Shown here: one piece after another, positions 50,575 through 58,939 of the stretch
Layout: each line of letters begins with the position of its first letter
How positions within the stretch are numbered: position 1 is the stretch's first letter
Origin: Hymenobacter sp. BT188
GTDB taxonomy: Bacteria; Bacteroidota; Bacteroidia; Cytophagales; Hymenobacteraceae
Direction of reading: 5' to 3'
Assembly (NCBI RefSeq): GCF_014333585.1
Contig: NZ_JACSCW010000004.1
Location: 1-64,000 of the forward strand
Length of the DNA stretch: 64,000 nt
Made by a program: the position numbers and the translations under genes
The notes under the pieces: generated by a model
The model's database searches: none
Told to the model about the DNA's origin: nothing
Seen by the model: the letters and a program-made list of their open reading frames with translations, nothing else

Positions 50575-50768
50575 TTAATTAAACGTGGTTGAAGAAGTGG
50601 TTAGATATGTTGAAAACTAATTGATGGCCAAAATATAGCAAGCAAAAAATACAGATGAGCTTACGAGAAAAACTAAATAGCTGACTCACCGCGTTTCAAG
50701 ACTCGCAACGTATTGTTGTTACTTGACTAAGTATCAGATAATGAAATAAATACCAGTGTCACTGGTAG

Positions 50769-51836
50769 TTATAAGGCGACTTTCTTCTCGCCCTTATCCA
50801 CGCCCTTAATAAACTTAATCAGCCCGGTCATATACGTCTGCTGATCGTCGTAGAAGCTCATGTGGCTGCCATTGGGACAGATGAGGGCGGTGCCGTTCTG
50901 GACCTGGGTAGCAATGCGGCGCATATGCTCGGGGTCCATAGTGTCATGTTTGCCTCCTATGGACAGCACCGGCACGGTTAGCTTGGGCAGGTCTTTGGTG
51001 CGGTCCCAGTTGAGCAGCTTGCCGGACACACCAAACTCGCTGGGGCCCTGCATGGTCACGTAGAGCGACTGATTCATCTTCGCGAAGGAGCGATTCACGG
51101 GCTCGGGCCACTGATCCAGCGGGAGACGCAGGATGTGCTCCACGTAGAAGTTAGGCATCAATAGCTCCATGTAGCGCGGGTTCTGGAAATCCTTGCGGGC
51201 TTCAATGTCCCGGATTTCTTTCAGCACCTCAGGCTTCATCTGCTTGGCCAGCACGTTGTCGGCGTATTTGCCGTATTCGGGCACGCTCATCATCATATTG
51301 GAGATGATAAGGCCTTTCAGGTTGTCCTGATATTTGAGGGCGTATTCGGCAGCCAAAATGCCCCCCCAGGAGTGGCCCAGCAGGTAGAAGTTGTCTTTGG
51401 TCAGGTTCAGGGCTTGCCGCACCTGCTCGACTTCTTCCACGTAGCGCGGTAGGCTCCACATGGCAGTATCCTTGGGGTTGTCGGAGTTGCCGCAGCCGAG
51501 CTGGTCGTAGTAGATAAACTCGATGCCTTCCTTAGGCAGGAAGCTTTCCATGCATTCAAAATACTCGTGCGTAGCGCCGGGGCCGCCATTAAGCAGCAGC
51601 ACCTTCATCTTGGGGTTGTTGCCGAAGCGCTTCGTCCAGACGTTGAATTTGCCCTTGGGTGTGGTAATCGGAATCATCTTTACGCCGCCATCCTGCACGC
51701 CTGTTTCCTGGCTCTGGAAGTAAGTAGTAGCCGTTGCCGAATCCGTTTCCTGTTTCTTGGCCGGTGTGGAGCATCCCGCGCTGAAGAGGCCGGTAAGCAG
51801 CAGACAAGCACTCGTTATTCTCTTCAGTGGTAGCAT
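50769..51836 (-). CDS. Proline iminopeptidase-like lipoprotein (S33)
   Basis: 355 residues. Signal peptide with lipobox LFSAGC (C22). Alpha/beta-hydrolase of the S33 proline iminopeptidase branch: oxyanion segment LLLNGGPGATHEYF, nucleophile in GHSWGGILAAEY, aspartate in GKHDTMDPE and histidine in NGSHMSFYDD. It removes N-terminal proline or small residues; being anchored outside it may act on peptides in the periplasm. Starts at the ATG at 51836. A GGGGGGGCATTTTGG word overlaps the SWGGI codons. Confidence 0.88.
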   Translation of the reverse strand: MLPLKRITSACLLLTGLFSAGCSTPAKKQETDSATATTYFQSQETGVQDGGVKMIPITTPKGKFNVWTKRFGNNPKMKVLLLNGGPGATHEYFECMESFLPKEGIEFIYYDQLGCGNSDNPKDTAMWSLPRYVEEVEQVRQALNLTKDNFYLLGHSWGGILAAEYALKYQDNLKGLIISNMMMSVPEYGKYADNVLAKQMKPEVLKEIRDIEARKDFQNPRYMELLMPNFYVEHILRLPLDQWPEPVNRSFAKMNQSLYVTMQGPSEFGVSGKLLNWDRTKDLPKLTVPVLSIGGKHDTMDPEHMRRIATQVQNGTALICPNGSHMSFYDDQQTYMTGLIKFIKGVDKGEKKVAL

Positions 51837-51935
51837 GGGGTGGCGTTGGTTGGAAAGGTGAATTGGAGGGTGGCACTTCGGGTGCTGAAAATCAGGTCTT
51901 CGACTTGGCTAAACCTAACTATAATTTAATCCCTT

Positions 51936-51974
51936 CCCAAAACACAACGAGCCGCTCCAAATTGGGGCGGCTCG
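51936..51974 (-). terminator. Probable terminator downstream of the YebC gene
   Basis: 11-bp stem CGAGCCGCTCC/GGGGCGGCTCG with one G-T wobble around a 5-nt loop. On the minus strand it is followed by TTGTGTTTTGG, a moderate T-rich tract. Confidence 0.55.
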
Positions 51975-52007
51975 CGTTTATAAAGTTACCTAAGCGGCAG
52001 GTGAAGC

Positions 52008-52742
52008 TTACCCCAACGTGTGGTACACGGCCTGCACGTCGTCATCCTCTTCGAACTTCTCAATCAGGTTCATTACCTCCTCCAGCTCATCGCCTTCCAG
52101 CGTGACGGTAGCGTTTGGAATGCGCTGGAGTTGGGCGCCAACCACGTTGAGGTGGCGTTCTTCCAAGGCTTTTTGCATCTGGCCGAAGTCGGTGAAGGCG
52201 GTTTCCACCACGATCAGCTCCTTCACGTTGCCGTGTTCGTCTTCCTCCTGATCTTCGTAAATATCTTCGGCACCGAAGTCGATAAGCTCCAGCTCCAGCT
52301 CGTCGCGGTCGAGGCCTTCGGCGGCTAGCTTAAATACGCCTTTGCGGGTGAAGGTAAAATCGGAGGAGCCGGCCGTGCCAAGGGCACCATTGCCACGGTT
52401 GAAATACATACGCACGTTGGCTACGGTGCGCACGGGGTTGTCCGTGGCGGTTTCTACCACAATTGCCACGCCGTGGGGCGCGTAGCCTTCATATACAACC
52501 TCCTGATAATCTTTCTCTTCCTTGCTGCTAGCGCGCTTGATAGCGGCTTCCACGCGGTCTTTGGGCATGTTCACGCCCTTGGCGTTCTGCATAGCCGCGC
52601 GCAGACGAGAGTTGGTGTCGGGGTTAGGGCCACTTTCCTTCACGGCCATCACGATTTCGCGGCCGATGCGGGTGAAATCTTTGGACATGCGGTCCCAGCG
52701 CTTCATTTTGCGGCCTTTGCGAAATTCAAATGCTCTTCCCAT
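52008..52742 (-). CDS. YebC/PmpR-family protein
   Basis: 244 residues of the YebC/PmpR family: MGRAFEFRKGRKMKRWDRMS (the Bacteroidota version of the AGHSKWANI start), then KDFTRIGREIVMAVKESG, NMPKDRVEAAIKRAS, and an acidic C-terminal domain ending in EFEEDDDVQAVYHTLG-type sequence. Classically called a transcription regulator; newer work on related YebC proteins points to a role in translation of difficult peptides. Length and order match the family. Upstream of its start lies a GGGGGGCAAATT word (52819). Confidence 0.93.
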   Translation of the reverse strand: MGRAFEFRKGRKMKRWDRMSKDFTRIGREIVMAVKESGPNPDTNSRLRAAMQNAKGVNMPKDRVEAAIKRASSKEEKDYQEVVYEGYAPHGVAIVVETATDNPVRTVANVRMYFNRGNGALGTAGSSDFTFTRKGVFKLAAEGLDRDELELELIDFGAEDIYEDQEEDEHGNVKELIVVETAFTDFGQMQKALEERHLNVVGAQLQRIPNATVTLEGDELEEVMNLIEKFEEDDDVQAVYHTLG

Positions 52743-52964
52743 AGTAGTGATTGATGCTTAGTGCGGCGGCGCGATAGGGTGGGGCGCCGAATGGCCGCAA
52801 GTTAGCGGAAAGCCCGGCGGGGGGCAAATTGCAAGCCCGAGGAAACAGGGTAGCTTCAGTTGTAGGAGAACAGGTAGCTAAACCGTTTCTGTAGTCGTCA
52901 CGTGAGGCGCGCCGGTAAAGGCCTTAACCAGCCATAGGGCGTCAAAACAGATAGGATCGGAAAG

Positions 52965-53039
52965 GAAGCGCGGCCCAGCACCACACAGAAACGGCGGGAC
53001 TAAGTCCCGCCGTTTCTGTGTGGTGCTGGGCCGCGCTTC
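52965..53039. repeat. Perfect 36-bp palindrome overlapping the end of an MBL gene
   Basis: Arms 52965-53000 and 53004-53039 are exact complements (GAAGCGCGGCCCAGCACC...) around a 3-nt loop TAA. The right arm is in frame with the MBL hydrolase gene and encodes its last residues (RGPAPHRNGGT). The stop codon TAG lies at 53000-53002, partly in the loop. Confidence 0.95.
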
Positions 53040-54034
53040 TCTTTGTAAGGATAATCTGGGAAAGGCCGCTCATACGCTGTTGCGGGTGCCGGTCGGTAGC
53101 CTTTTAAGCGCTTGTGCTTTTTCCTTTTCTTGCCATCTCGCTTGCTCAGCAATACCGCTGCCAGCGCGGCTATCGCCAATCCGCCCCCTAGCATAGCTGC
53201 CCGCGCCGGCAACGTATCGGGTAGGGCAGGGGGAATAAACTCTACACCGTTTGCATCCGTGCGCGCTGGGTTTTCCACGTAGCGACCTTTGGGCGGTACC
53301 GGAAAATGCAGGGCCAACTCCCTAAGCTCGTTCGCCAAGTGGGAGCCCTGCACGGCCGGGCCGTGGCCGCAACCAATAGCCTGGGGCTCCAGGTTAGAAA
53401 GCTTCACAACCGAAGCATGAGTGGCTTCCCAATCAAAGTTGAAGGGCGTGCCGGCCCGGCTGATTTTGGGCACCCCAAGCAGCACCGACAGCACCGAATC
53501 GTGCTCGGTGGTGGCGAAGGCATCGGCGCCGAGCAGGGTCTTGTCTTCAGCGCGGAAAAAAGCTACCTGGCCGGGCGCGTGACCCGGTACGTGCAGGCAT
53601 TGCCAGCCAGCCATGTAGGGTATTTCCTCACCCTCCGGCAGCGCCTGCACACCGGTGAGATTGAATGTTTGGGGCGGAAAAAAGCGGCTGACAAACGCTA
53701 ACGAGCCCCCCACCGTTGGGTCGGCGGGCGGGTACACCGCTTTGCCAGTCAGAAAAGGCATTTCCAAGGGATGCGCCAGAATAGGAACGTGCCAGTGGTC
53801 GGCCAATTCCTGAGCGGAGCCGGCGTGGTCCATGTGGCCGTGGGTAAGGATGATAGCCTGCGGATGGGTTCCGGGATAAAATAGCTTGTCGGCCGCCGCA
53901 ATAATGATTTTGGCCGAGCCAGGCAACCCCGTATCTACCAGTACCCACTCGCCGGGGGCGCCGGCTTCCACAAAGTATACATTGACAAAGCGCTGAATGA
54001 GAAGCTGGTTGACGCCAGCAGCTACCTGTTTCAT
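53000..54034 (-). CDS. Metallo-beta-lactamase-fold hydrolase with C-terminal membrane anchor
   Basis: 344 residues. MBL core with THGHMDHAGS (zinc HxHxDH), a later H in HVPGHAPGQ and D in LLGADAF. It resembles a glyoxalase II/RNase Z-like hydrolase without a defined substrate. After the MBL domain (about 1-235) come a linker, a hydrophobic helix (LGGGLAIAALAAVLL, about 285-300) and a lysine-arginine-rich tail, so the enzyme is probably tethered to the inner membrane. The last about 11 residues come from a palindrome. Starts at the ATG at 54034. Confidence 0.82.
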   Translation of the reverse strand: MKQVAAGVNQLLIQRFVNVYFVEAGAPGEWVLVDTGLPGSAKIIIAAADKLFYPGTHPQAIILTHGHMDHAGSAQELADHWHVPILAHPLEMPFLTGKAVYPPADPTVGGSLAFVSRFFPPQTFNLTGVQALPEGEEIPYMAGWQCLHVPGHAPGQVAFFRAEDKTLLGADAFATTEHDSVLSVLLGVPKISRAGTPFNFDWEATHASVVKLSNLEPQAIGCGHGPAVQGSHLANELRELALHFPVPPKGRYVENPARTDANGVEFIPPALPDTLPARAAMLGGGLAIAALAAVLLSKRDGKKRKKHKRLKGYRPAPATAYERPFPDYPYKEKRGPAPHRNGGT

Positions 54035-54270
54035 CGTATCCGGGTTTAGTGAGATATCTATCCTGAAGCGTACGCAGATACGGGCCGCATGGACGACGCT
54101 GGGAGGCTTTTTTGTGCCGATGCCAGCCTTATTTCTCTGGCTGTCAATAACCTTCCGGCATCGGTCACTGTATTAGCAGCCCTGACCAGTCGAGTTTGAG
54201 CTAGTCGAACACGCACACCGGTCCGGCAGGCGGCTTTAGCATTTCCCTTACCCAACTACTTCCCCTCATT

Positions 54271-55218
54271 TTGGCAGAATCAACAACAGAGAACACAACC
54301 GCCTCTTCCGCTCAGCAAGCAACTATAGTGCTTGCCGGTGCCACCGGTGATCTTGGAGGGCGAATTGCGAAGTACTTGCTACAGCGGGGGGCAAATGTGC
54401 GGGCCCTAGTCCGTGCGGGCAGTGGGGCCCCAGCCATAGCTGCCTTGCGCGAGCAGGGGGCAACTATTATTGAAGTCGATTTTAACAACGAAACCGAACT
54501 GACGAAAGCATGTGTCGGCGCAACCTGCGTGGTATCGGCTTTGTCGGGGCTGCGGGAGGTAATTGTGGAGATGCAGACGCGCCTGCTGCAAGCGGCTGGG
54601 GCCGCTGGTGTTCCACGCTTCATCCCTTCTGATTATTGTATTGATTACACCAAGCTCCCAGTCGGCTCCAACCGCAACCTCGATCTGCGCCGGGAGTTCG
54701 CCGAGCGGCTCGATAAAGCACCCATCCAAGCTACCTCCATTCTCAACGGCATGTTCACTGATCTGCTGACGGGACAGGCGCCGGTTATCCTGTTTAAGTT
54801 TAAGCGGGTGGTATACTGGGGCAACGCAGACCAGCCGTTGGACTTTACTACCACCGAGGATACTGCCGCCTTCACGGCCGCTGCCGCCCTCGACGCCACC
54901 ACGCCCCGGTTTCTGCGCGTGGCCGGCGAAGTGGCCACTATTCGCGGCTTGCAGGCGGTGGCCAGCGCTGTCACGGGCGAACAGTTTCGATTATTCCGGG
55001 TAGGTGGCCTGGGCGCTTTCGGAACCCTGATTAAAGTAACCCGCGCCCTTATGCCCACTACCGACGACGTATTCCCGCCCTGGCAGGGCATGCAATACAT
55101 GCATAACATGTTTAGCGGTCGACCCAAGCTGGAACCTCTGGACAATGCCCGCTACCCCGATATCCGTTGGACTCCGGTGCGCGAGGTGTTGGCCAATCGT
55201 GAGCAGGTACTAGCTTAA
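54271..55218 (+). CDS. NmrA-family NAD(P)-binding protein
   Basis: 315 residues. Rossmann motif GATGDLGGRIAKYLLQRGANV near residue 24, as in NmrA/isoflavone-reductase-like proteins; SALSGLREVIV and RFIPSDYCIDY later. The start is a TTG at 54271 (LAESTTENTT); no ATG precedes the Rossmann motif in frame. Likely an oxidoreductase or redox-state sensor; substrate unknown. Two GGGGGGC-like words (54386, 54456) are in the 5' part. Confidence 0.82.
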   Translation: MAESTTENTTASSAQQATIVLAGATGDLGGRIAKYLLQRGANVRALVRAGSGAPAIAALREQGATIIEVDFNNETELTKACVGATCVVSALSGLREVIVEMQTRLLQAAGAAGVPRFIPSDYCIDYTKLPVGSNRNLDLRREFAERLDKAPIQATSILNGMFTDLLTGQAPVILFKFKRVVYWGNADQPLDFTTTEDTAAFTAAAALDATTPRFLRVAGEVATIRGLQAVASAVTGEQFRLFRVGGLGAFGTLIKVTRALMPTTDDVFPPWQGMQYMHNMFSGRPKLEPLDNARYPDIRWTPVREVLANREQVLA

Positions 55219-55323
55219 GCGATAGGTAGTTCTTCGCCTGAAATCAACCCAAAAGCCTCCCCGAACTTTAAAAACTACGTAAACATTACGGATCAGATAT
55301 AGTAGCCATCACCACTCCGTAAC

Positions 55324-56199
55324 ATGAGCAACCAAGTGCAGTCGGGACGCCTTTATTCGAACAGAAATACCACGATACGGCGACCCCGAACCGGTCTGAT
55401 TTACTTGCTGCTGGCCGCGATATTCTTACTGGTTGCGAGCTCAGCGTATTGGCTATCAAAGAAAAATAGCGCCGAACGCAGCCAGGAAACGTCATTGTCC
55501 AGCACTAAGCTGCCGGCATCTGCTGCTCCCGTTACGGAAGTGTCGGCGGCTATTCCCGCCAAGACAGATTCTGCACTTCCGGAGAACGAAAAACAGGGGC
55601 CGCCTGTACAAGCTGGCACCAGCACTAAACCTCTGGCCGGGGCTTATAAAGTTTTGCCCCCCAGAGCCTATTTTCATTCCAACCCCGATGTAAATAGCTC
55701 CACCGGCAAGTACGTATTGCGGGGCGACATTGTGTATGCGGAAGGGGAGAGCGGAAATTTTATCAAAACCCGCTATTTCAATTCCGATGGCGACCCGGTA
55801 GTGGGCTGGCTGAAAAAAACGGAGGTGCAGCTGAGTAAAGCGGCTCCGAAGCCCGCGCCTCCCCGCGCTACGCCCACCAGCCCCCGCCGCCCGGCAGCAG
55901 AGCCAGCGGAAGCACGCACCCAAACCAAAAAGCCCGCAGTAGCTGCATCAGATTCAGAGCCAAAAGGAACCCCTGTTAGTGCGAGTCGAAAGCCCGCTAC
56001 TACCGGCACCGTGCGGGTAGACACCACCTACTTTTACGACTCACCCGACCTGACCCAACGCCGCCGCGCCTTCTGCATTCGGGGCGATAAAATGACACTA
56101 ACCGACTCTTCCGAGCAAGCGGTTTTTGCCACATTCATAAACTGGGAACAGGTGAAAACGACCGGCTGGATTCGGAAAGAAGATTTGAATATCCGGTAG
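55324..56199 (+). CDS. SH3b-domain membrane protein, hypothetical
   Basis: 291 residues. A basic N-terminus and one transmembrane helix (about 26-46) are followed by a low-complexity linker and two SH3b-like domains: AGAYKVLPPRAYFHSNPD to LKKTEVQL (about 104-172) and GTVRVDTTYFYDSPDL to GWIRKEDLNI (about 226-290), joined by a proline-alanine-rich stretch. SH3b domains often bind peptidoglycan or peptide ligands; function unknown. A GGGGGGCAAAACT word lies at 55656, on the strand opposite to the gene. Confidence 0.75.
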   Translation: MSNQVQSGRLYSNRNTTIRRPRTGLIYLLLAAIFLLVASSAYWLSKKNSAERSQETSLSSTKLPASAAPVTEVSAAIPAKTDSALPENEKQGPPVQAGTSTKPLAGAYKVLPPRAYFHSNPDVNSSTGKYVLRGDIVYAEGESGNFIKTRYFNSDGDPVVGWLKKTEVQLSKAAPKPAPPRATPTSPRRPAAEPAEARTQTKKPAVAASDSEPKGTPVSASRKPATTGTVRVDTTYFYDSPDLTQRRRAFCIRGDKMTLTDSSEQAVFATFINWEQVKTTGWIRKEDLNIR

Positions 56200-56300
56200 A
56201 TAAGGATTTGGTGAAAGAGGGGATGCAAAGGTGACAATATCATCGCCGTCTGGTTGTAAATGCCCGTCACGCCAAACGGCGGTTATACTTTACCATTGTA

Positions 56301-56357
56301 GTGGGATTACTACTCAGACATCAGCACGCAAGATGCTTCGCTGCGCTCTGCATGACC
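56301..56357. repeat. Palindromic repeat family A, half copy 5
   Basis: Only the right half is present: ATTACTACTCAGACATCAGC, then ACGCAAGATGCTTCGCTGCGCTCTGCATGACC. No matching left arm could be found nearby, so it is degenerate. It lies in the gap between the SH3b gene and the methyltransferase gene (56200-56401). Confidence 0.75.
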
Positions 56358-56401
56358 ACCTAAATAGATAAACGAACCCTTCTATAAAACTACTTGCCTT
56401 T

Positions 56402-57037
56402 ATGGCTCTCGATCCGCTTTTTCCTGCCGACGCTTTCCGCCGCACCGACGAAACTCCCGACGCACAATTCTACCAGCAGCCCCGCTTCGTAACGCATATC
56501 GACGAGGGCGCAATTGCGGCCGTTACGCAGCTATACCGCGAGTATTTTCCGGCCAACGGCACGCTGCTGGATTTGATGAGCAGTTGGATAAGTCATTTGC
56601 CCCCCGATGTGCCGTATGAGCGCGTAGTAGGCCTAGGGATGAACGAGCAGGAGCTACGCGCAAACCCTCGGCTGGCGAGCTACGTGGTGCAGGATCTGAA
56701 CCAAGAGCCGCAGCTTCCTTTTGAGGAAAATGAGTTTGATGGCGCCGCCATCTGTGTATCCGTGGATTACCTGACGCGGCCCGTGGAAGTGCTGCGCGAT
56801 CTGACTCGCGTGCTCCGGCCGGATGCGCCTGTGGTTATTACATTCTCCAACCGCTGCTTCCCCACCAAAGCCGTAGCCGCATGGCACGCCCTCGACGACC
56901 GCGGCCATCTGGCCCTCGTGAAACAATACCTGCTGGCCGCCGGCAACTGGCACCCAATTGAGCTACTCGACCGCAGCCCGCAGCCCCGGCGCAGCGACCC
57001 ACTGTATGTTGTAATTGGTCGGGTGCAGAAACCGTAG
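56402..57037 (+). CDS. SAM-dependent methyltransferase, type 11-like
   Basis: 211 residues. The class I methyltransferase pattern is loose: motif I-like GTLLDLMSSWISHLP (about 53-67), acidic QDLNQEPQLPFEENEFDGAAIC, and a motif post-II PDAPVVITFSNRC. The target is unknown. Adjacent to the CtlX-like gene, in the same direction, separated by 67 bp. The ATG at 56402 gives a conventional start. Confidence 0.75.
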   Translation: MALDPLFPADAFRRTDETPDAQFYQQPRFVTHIDEGAIAAVTQLYREYFPANGTLLDLMSSWISHLPPDVPYERVVGLGMNEQELRANPRLASYVVQDLNQEPQLPFEENEFDGAAICVSVDYLTRPVEVLRDLTRVLRPDAPVVITFSNRCFPTKAVAAWHALDDRGHLALVKQYLLAAGNWHPIELLDRSPQPRRSDPLYVVIGRVQKP

Positions 57038-57104
57038 AATATGCGCGCTGCTGGCGTGGCCGGAATGACTTTCTTTGTGTCAAAAAAGCCCCCCAACCAC
57101 GTAT

Positions 57105-58028
57105 ATGCAGTCTGCTTCAACCGTTTTTCTCGTGCGGCCCGTTCGGTTTGGTTTTAACACCGAAACGGCGATGTCCAATCACTTTCAGCAGACCATAGTT
57201 GAACTAGATCAGGCAGTAATTCAAGCGAGAGCGTTTGCCGAATTTGATGCTGCCGTGGCTAAGTTGCGGGCACACGGCGTGTACGTGCTGGTAATGGACG
57301 ATACGCCCGCGCCGCCCAAGCCCGACGCCGTTTTTCCGAACAACTGGCTTACCCTCCACCCCGACGGCCGAGTAGTGCTCTACCCGATGCACGCGCCCAA
57401 TCGCCGCCCCGAGCGCCGGCCGGATATTCTGCAAATGCTGCGTAGCCAGTTCACCATTCGGGAGGTAATCGACTTATCGCACTACGAGCAGGAGGGTCGG
57501 TTTCTGGAAGGCACGGGCAGCATCATTTTCGACCACCAGCACCGCGTAGCGTACGCCGGCCTCTCACCCCGCACCGATGCGGATTTGTTTCAGCAAGTAA
57601 CCAGCCTTTTGGGTTATCATCCGGTCGCTTTTCACGCCACCGACGCGCAGTGCCACGCCATCTACCATACCAACGTAATGCTATGCGTGGGGGGTAAATT
57701 TGCGGTCATCTGTCTGGAAAGCATAACCGACCCGACCGAGCAGGCAGCGGTAACGGATTCGCTGACTTCTACGGGCCACGAAATAGTAGCTATTTCGCTG
57801 GCGCAGGTAGCTCATTTCGCCGGCAACATGCTCACGCTGCAACCCGCCGCTGGTGGTCAGGAATTGCTGGTTATGTCGCAAAGTGCCCACGATGCCTTGA
57901 CTCCTGACCATCGCCAAACGCTCAGCCGCTACTGTACGCTGGTTGCGCTGCCCATTCCTACCATCGAAACCGTGGGTGGAGGCAGTGCCCGTTGTATGTT
58001 GGCCGAAGTGTTTCTGCCCGGTGTATAG
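57105..58028 (+). CDS. CtlX-like amidinotransferase-superfamily protein (citrulline/arginine)
   Basis: 307 residues from the ATG at 57105 (MQSASTVFLVRPVRFGFNTET); a TTG at 57075 would put the GGGGGGC word of 57088 into the coding region. Guanidino-modifying fold: FPNNWLTLHPDGRVVLYPM, HYEQEGRFLEGTGSI with the catalytic E-type residue, HAIYHTNVMLCVGG with His, and the nucleophile Cys in GGGSARCMLAEVFLP. Similar proteins include CtlX of Francisella, a citrulline ureidase, and arginine deiminase. The exact reaction is unknown. Confidence 0.82.
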   Translation: MQSASTVFLVRPVRFGFNTETAMSNHFQQTIVELDQAVIQARAFAEFDAAVAKLRAHGVYVLVMDDTPAPPKPDAVFPNNWLTLHPDGRVVLYPMHAPNRRPERRPDILQMLRSQFTIREVIDLSHYEQEGRFLEGTGSIIFDHQHRVAYAGLSPRTDADLFQQVTSLLGYHPVAFHATDAQCHAIYHTNVMLCVGGKFAVICLESITDPTEQAAVTDSLTSTGHEIVAISLAQVAHFAGNMLTLQPAAGGQELLVMSQSAHDALTPDHRQTLSRYCTLVALPIPTIETVGGGSARCMLAEVFLPGV

Positions 58029-58104
58029 GGGGCTTTTTTGCGCCGCACTTCGCCAGATATTCAGCTTAATAAAACCCAGCACTCAGCGTCTGATCAATCA
58101 TTAT

Positions 58105-58914
58105 ATGAGCTTAAGAATAGCCGCAGTTCTCGGCATCGCGCTCCTGATAAACAGCTGTGCCGATAGCAGCCAGAAAGTAGGGCACCCGGCGCCAGTGCCG
58201 CAGCGCGTTACCGAAACTGCCAAAGGAGAAGTAAAAAGCTACCAGTTGGCCCTGTTCGATGAGGCTCGCAATCGGGCGGTTCCCATTACCGTGTATGTGC
58301 CCGGTTCGGGCGCAAAGCTGAATCCAGCCAAGCGGTCCAATCTCAAACTCGCTATCCTGAATCATGGCTATGGCAGTCCTCACACAGGCTACTCTTTTAT
58401 TGCCTACAATCTGGTGGCGCAAGGCTACTTCGTGGCTAGCATTCAGCACGACTTGCCCAAGGAGGCGCGCATGCCTACCACCGGCAATCCGCAGCAGGTG
58501 CGGCGACCTTTCTGGGAGCGGGGAGCGCAAAACATGCTGTTTGTGCTGCAAGCCCTCAAAAAGTCAAACCCGGAGCTGGACTTTAAAAATCTGCTGTTGG
58601 TAGGCCATTCCAATGGTGGCGATATGGCCATGCTGTTTGCCCACAAATACCCCAAATTGGCGCGAAATATTATCTCGCTGGATAACCGCCGCATGCCGCT
58701 GCCCCGCACCCGGCGCCCGCACATCCTTACCATCCGCTCCAGCGACCAGGTGGCCGATGATGGCGTGCTGCCGACAGCCGCCGAACAGAAAAAATATGCT
58801 ATTCAGATTGTTAAAATGGAGAACATGACCCATAATGATATCTGGGATGGCGCCACCGAAGAAAAAAAGCAGGAGATAAACCGTACGATTAATAACTTCC
58901 TGAAAACGAAGTAG
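58105..58914 (+). CDS. Alpha/beta-hydrolase lipoprotein
   Basis: 269 residues from the ATG at 58105 (MSLRIAAVLGIALLINSC); the lipobox cysteine is at 18. It is a serine hydrolase with an oxyanion segment ILNHGYGSPHTGYSF, nucleophile elbow GHSNGGDMAM and a late H in NMTHNDIWDG. It is like dienelactone-hydrolase or platelet-activating-factor-acetylhydrolase relatives; substrate unknown. The unusual upstream extension in frame (57943) overlaps the CtlX gene and lacks homology. Confidence 0.78.
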   Translation: MSLRIAAVLGIALLINSCADSSQKVGHPAPVPQRVTETAKGEVKSYQLALFDEARNRAVPITVYVPGSGAKLNPAKRSNLKLAILNHGYGSPHTGYSFIAYNLVAQGYFVASIQHDLPKEARMPTTGNPQQVRRPFWERGAQNMLFVLQALKKSNPELDFKNLLLVGHSNGGDMAMLFAHKYPKLARNIISLDNRRMPLPRTRRPHILTIRSSDQVADDGVLPTAAEQKKYAIQIVKMENMTHNDIWDGATEEKKQEINRTINNFLKTK

Positions 58915-58939
58915 CCAGCTTGCCTAATGCGCTCTCACT

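Noticed and set aside
57075..57104. Earlier TTG start for the CtlX-like gene
   Set aside because: It would translate the GGGGGGC word at 57088 as MCQKSPPTTY; the ATG at 57105 gives a conventional CtlX start.
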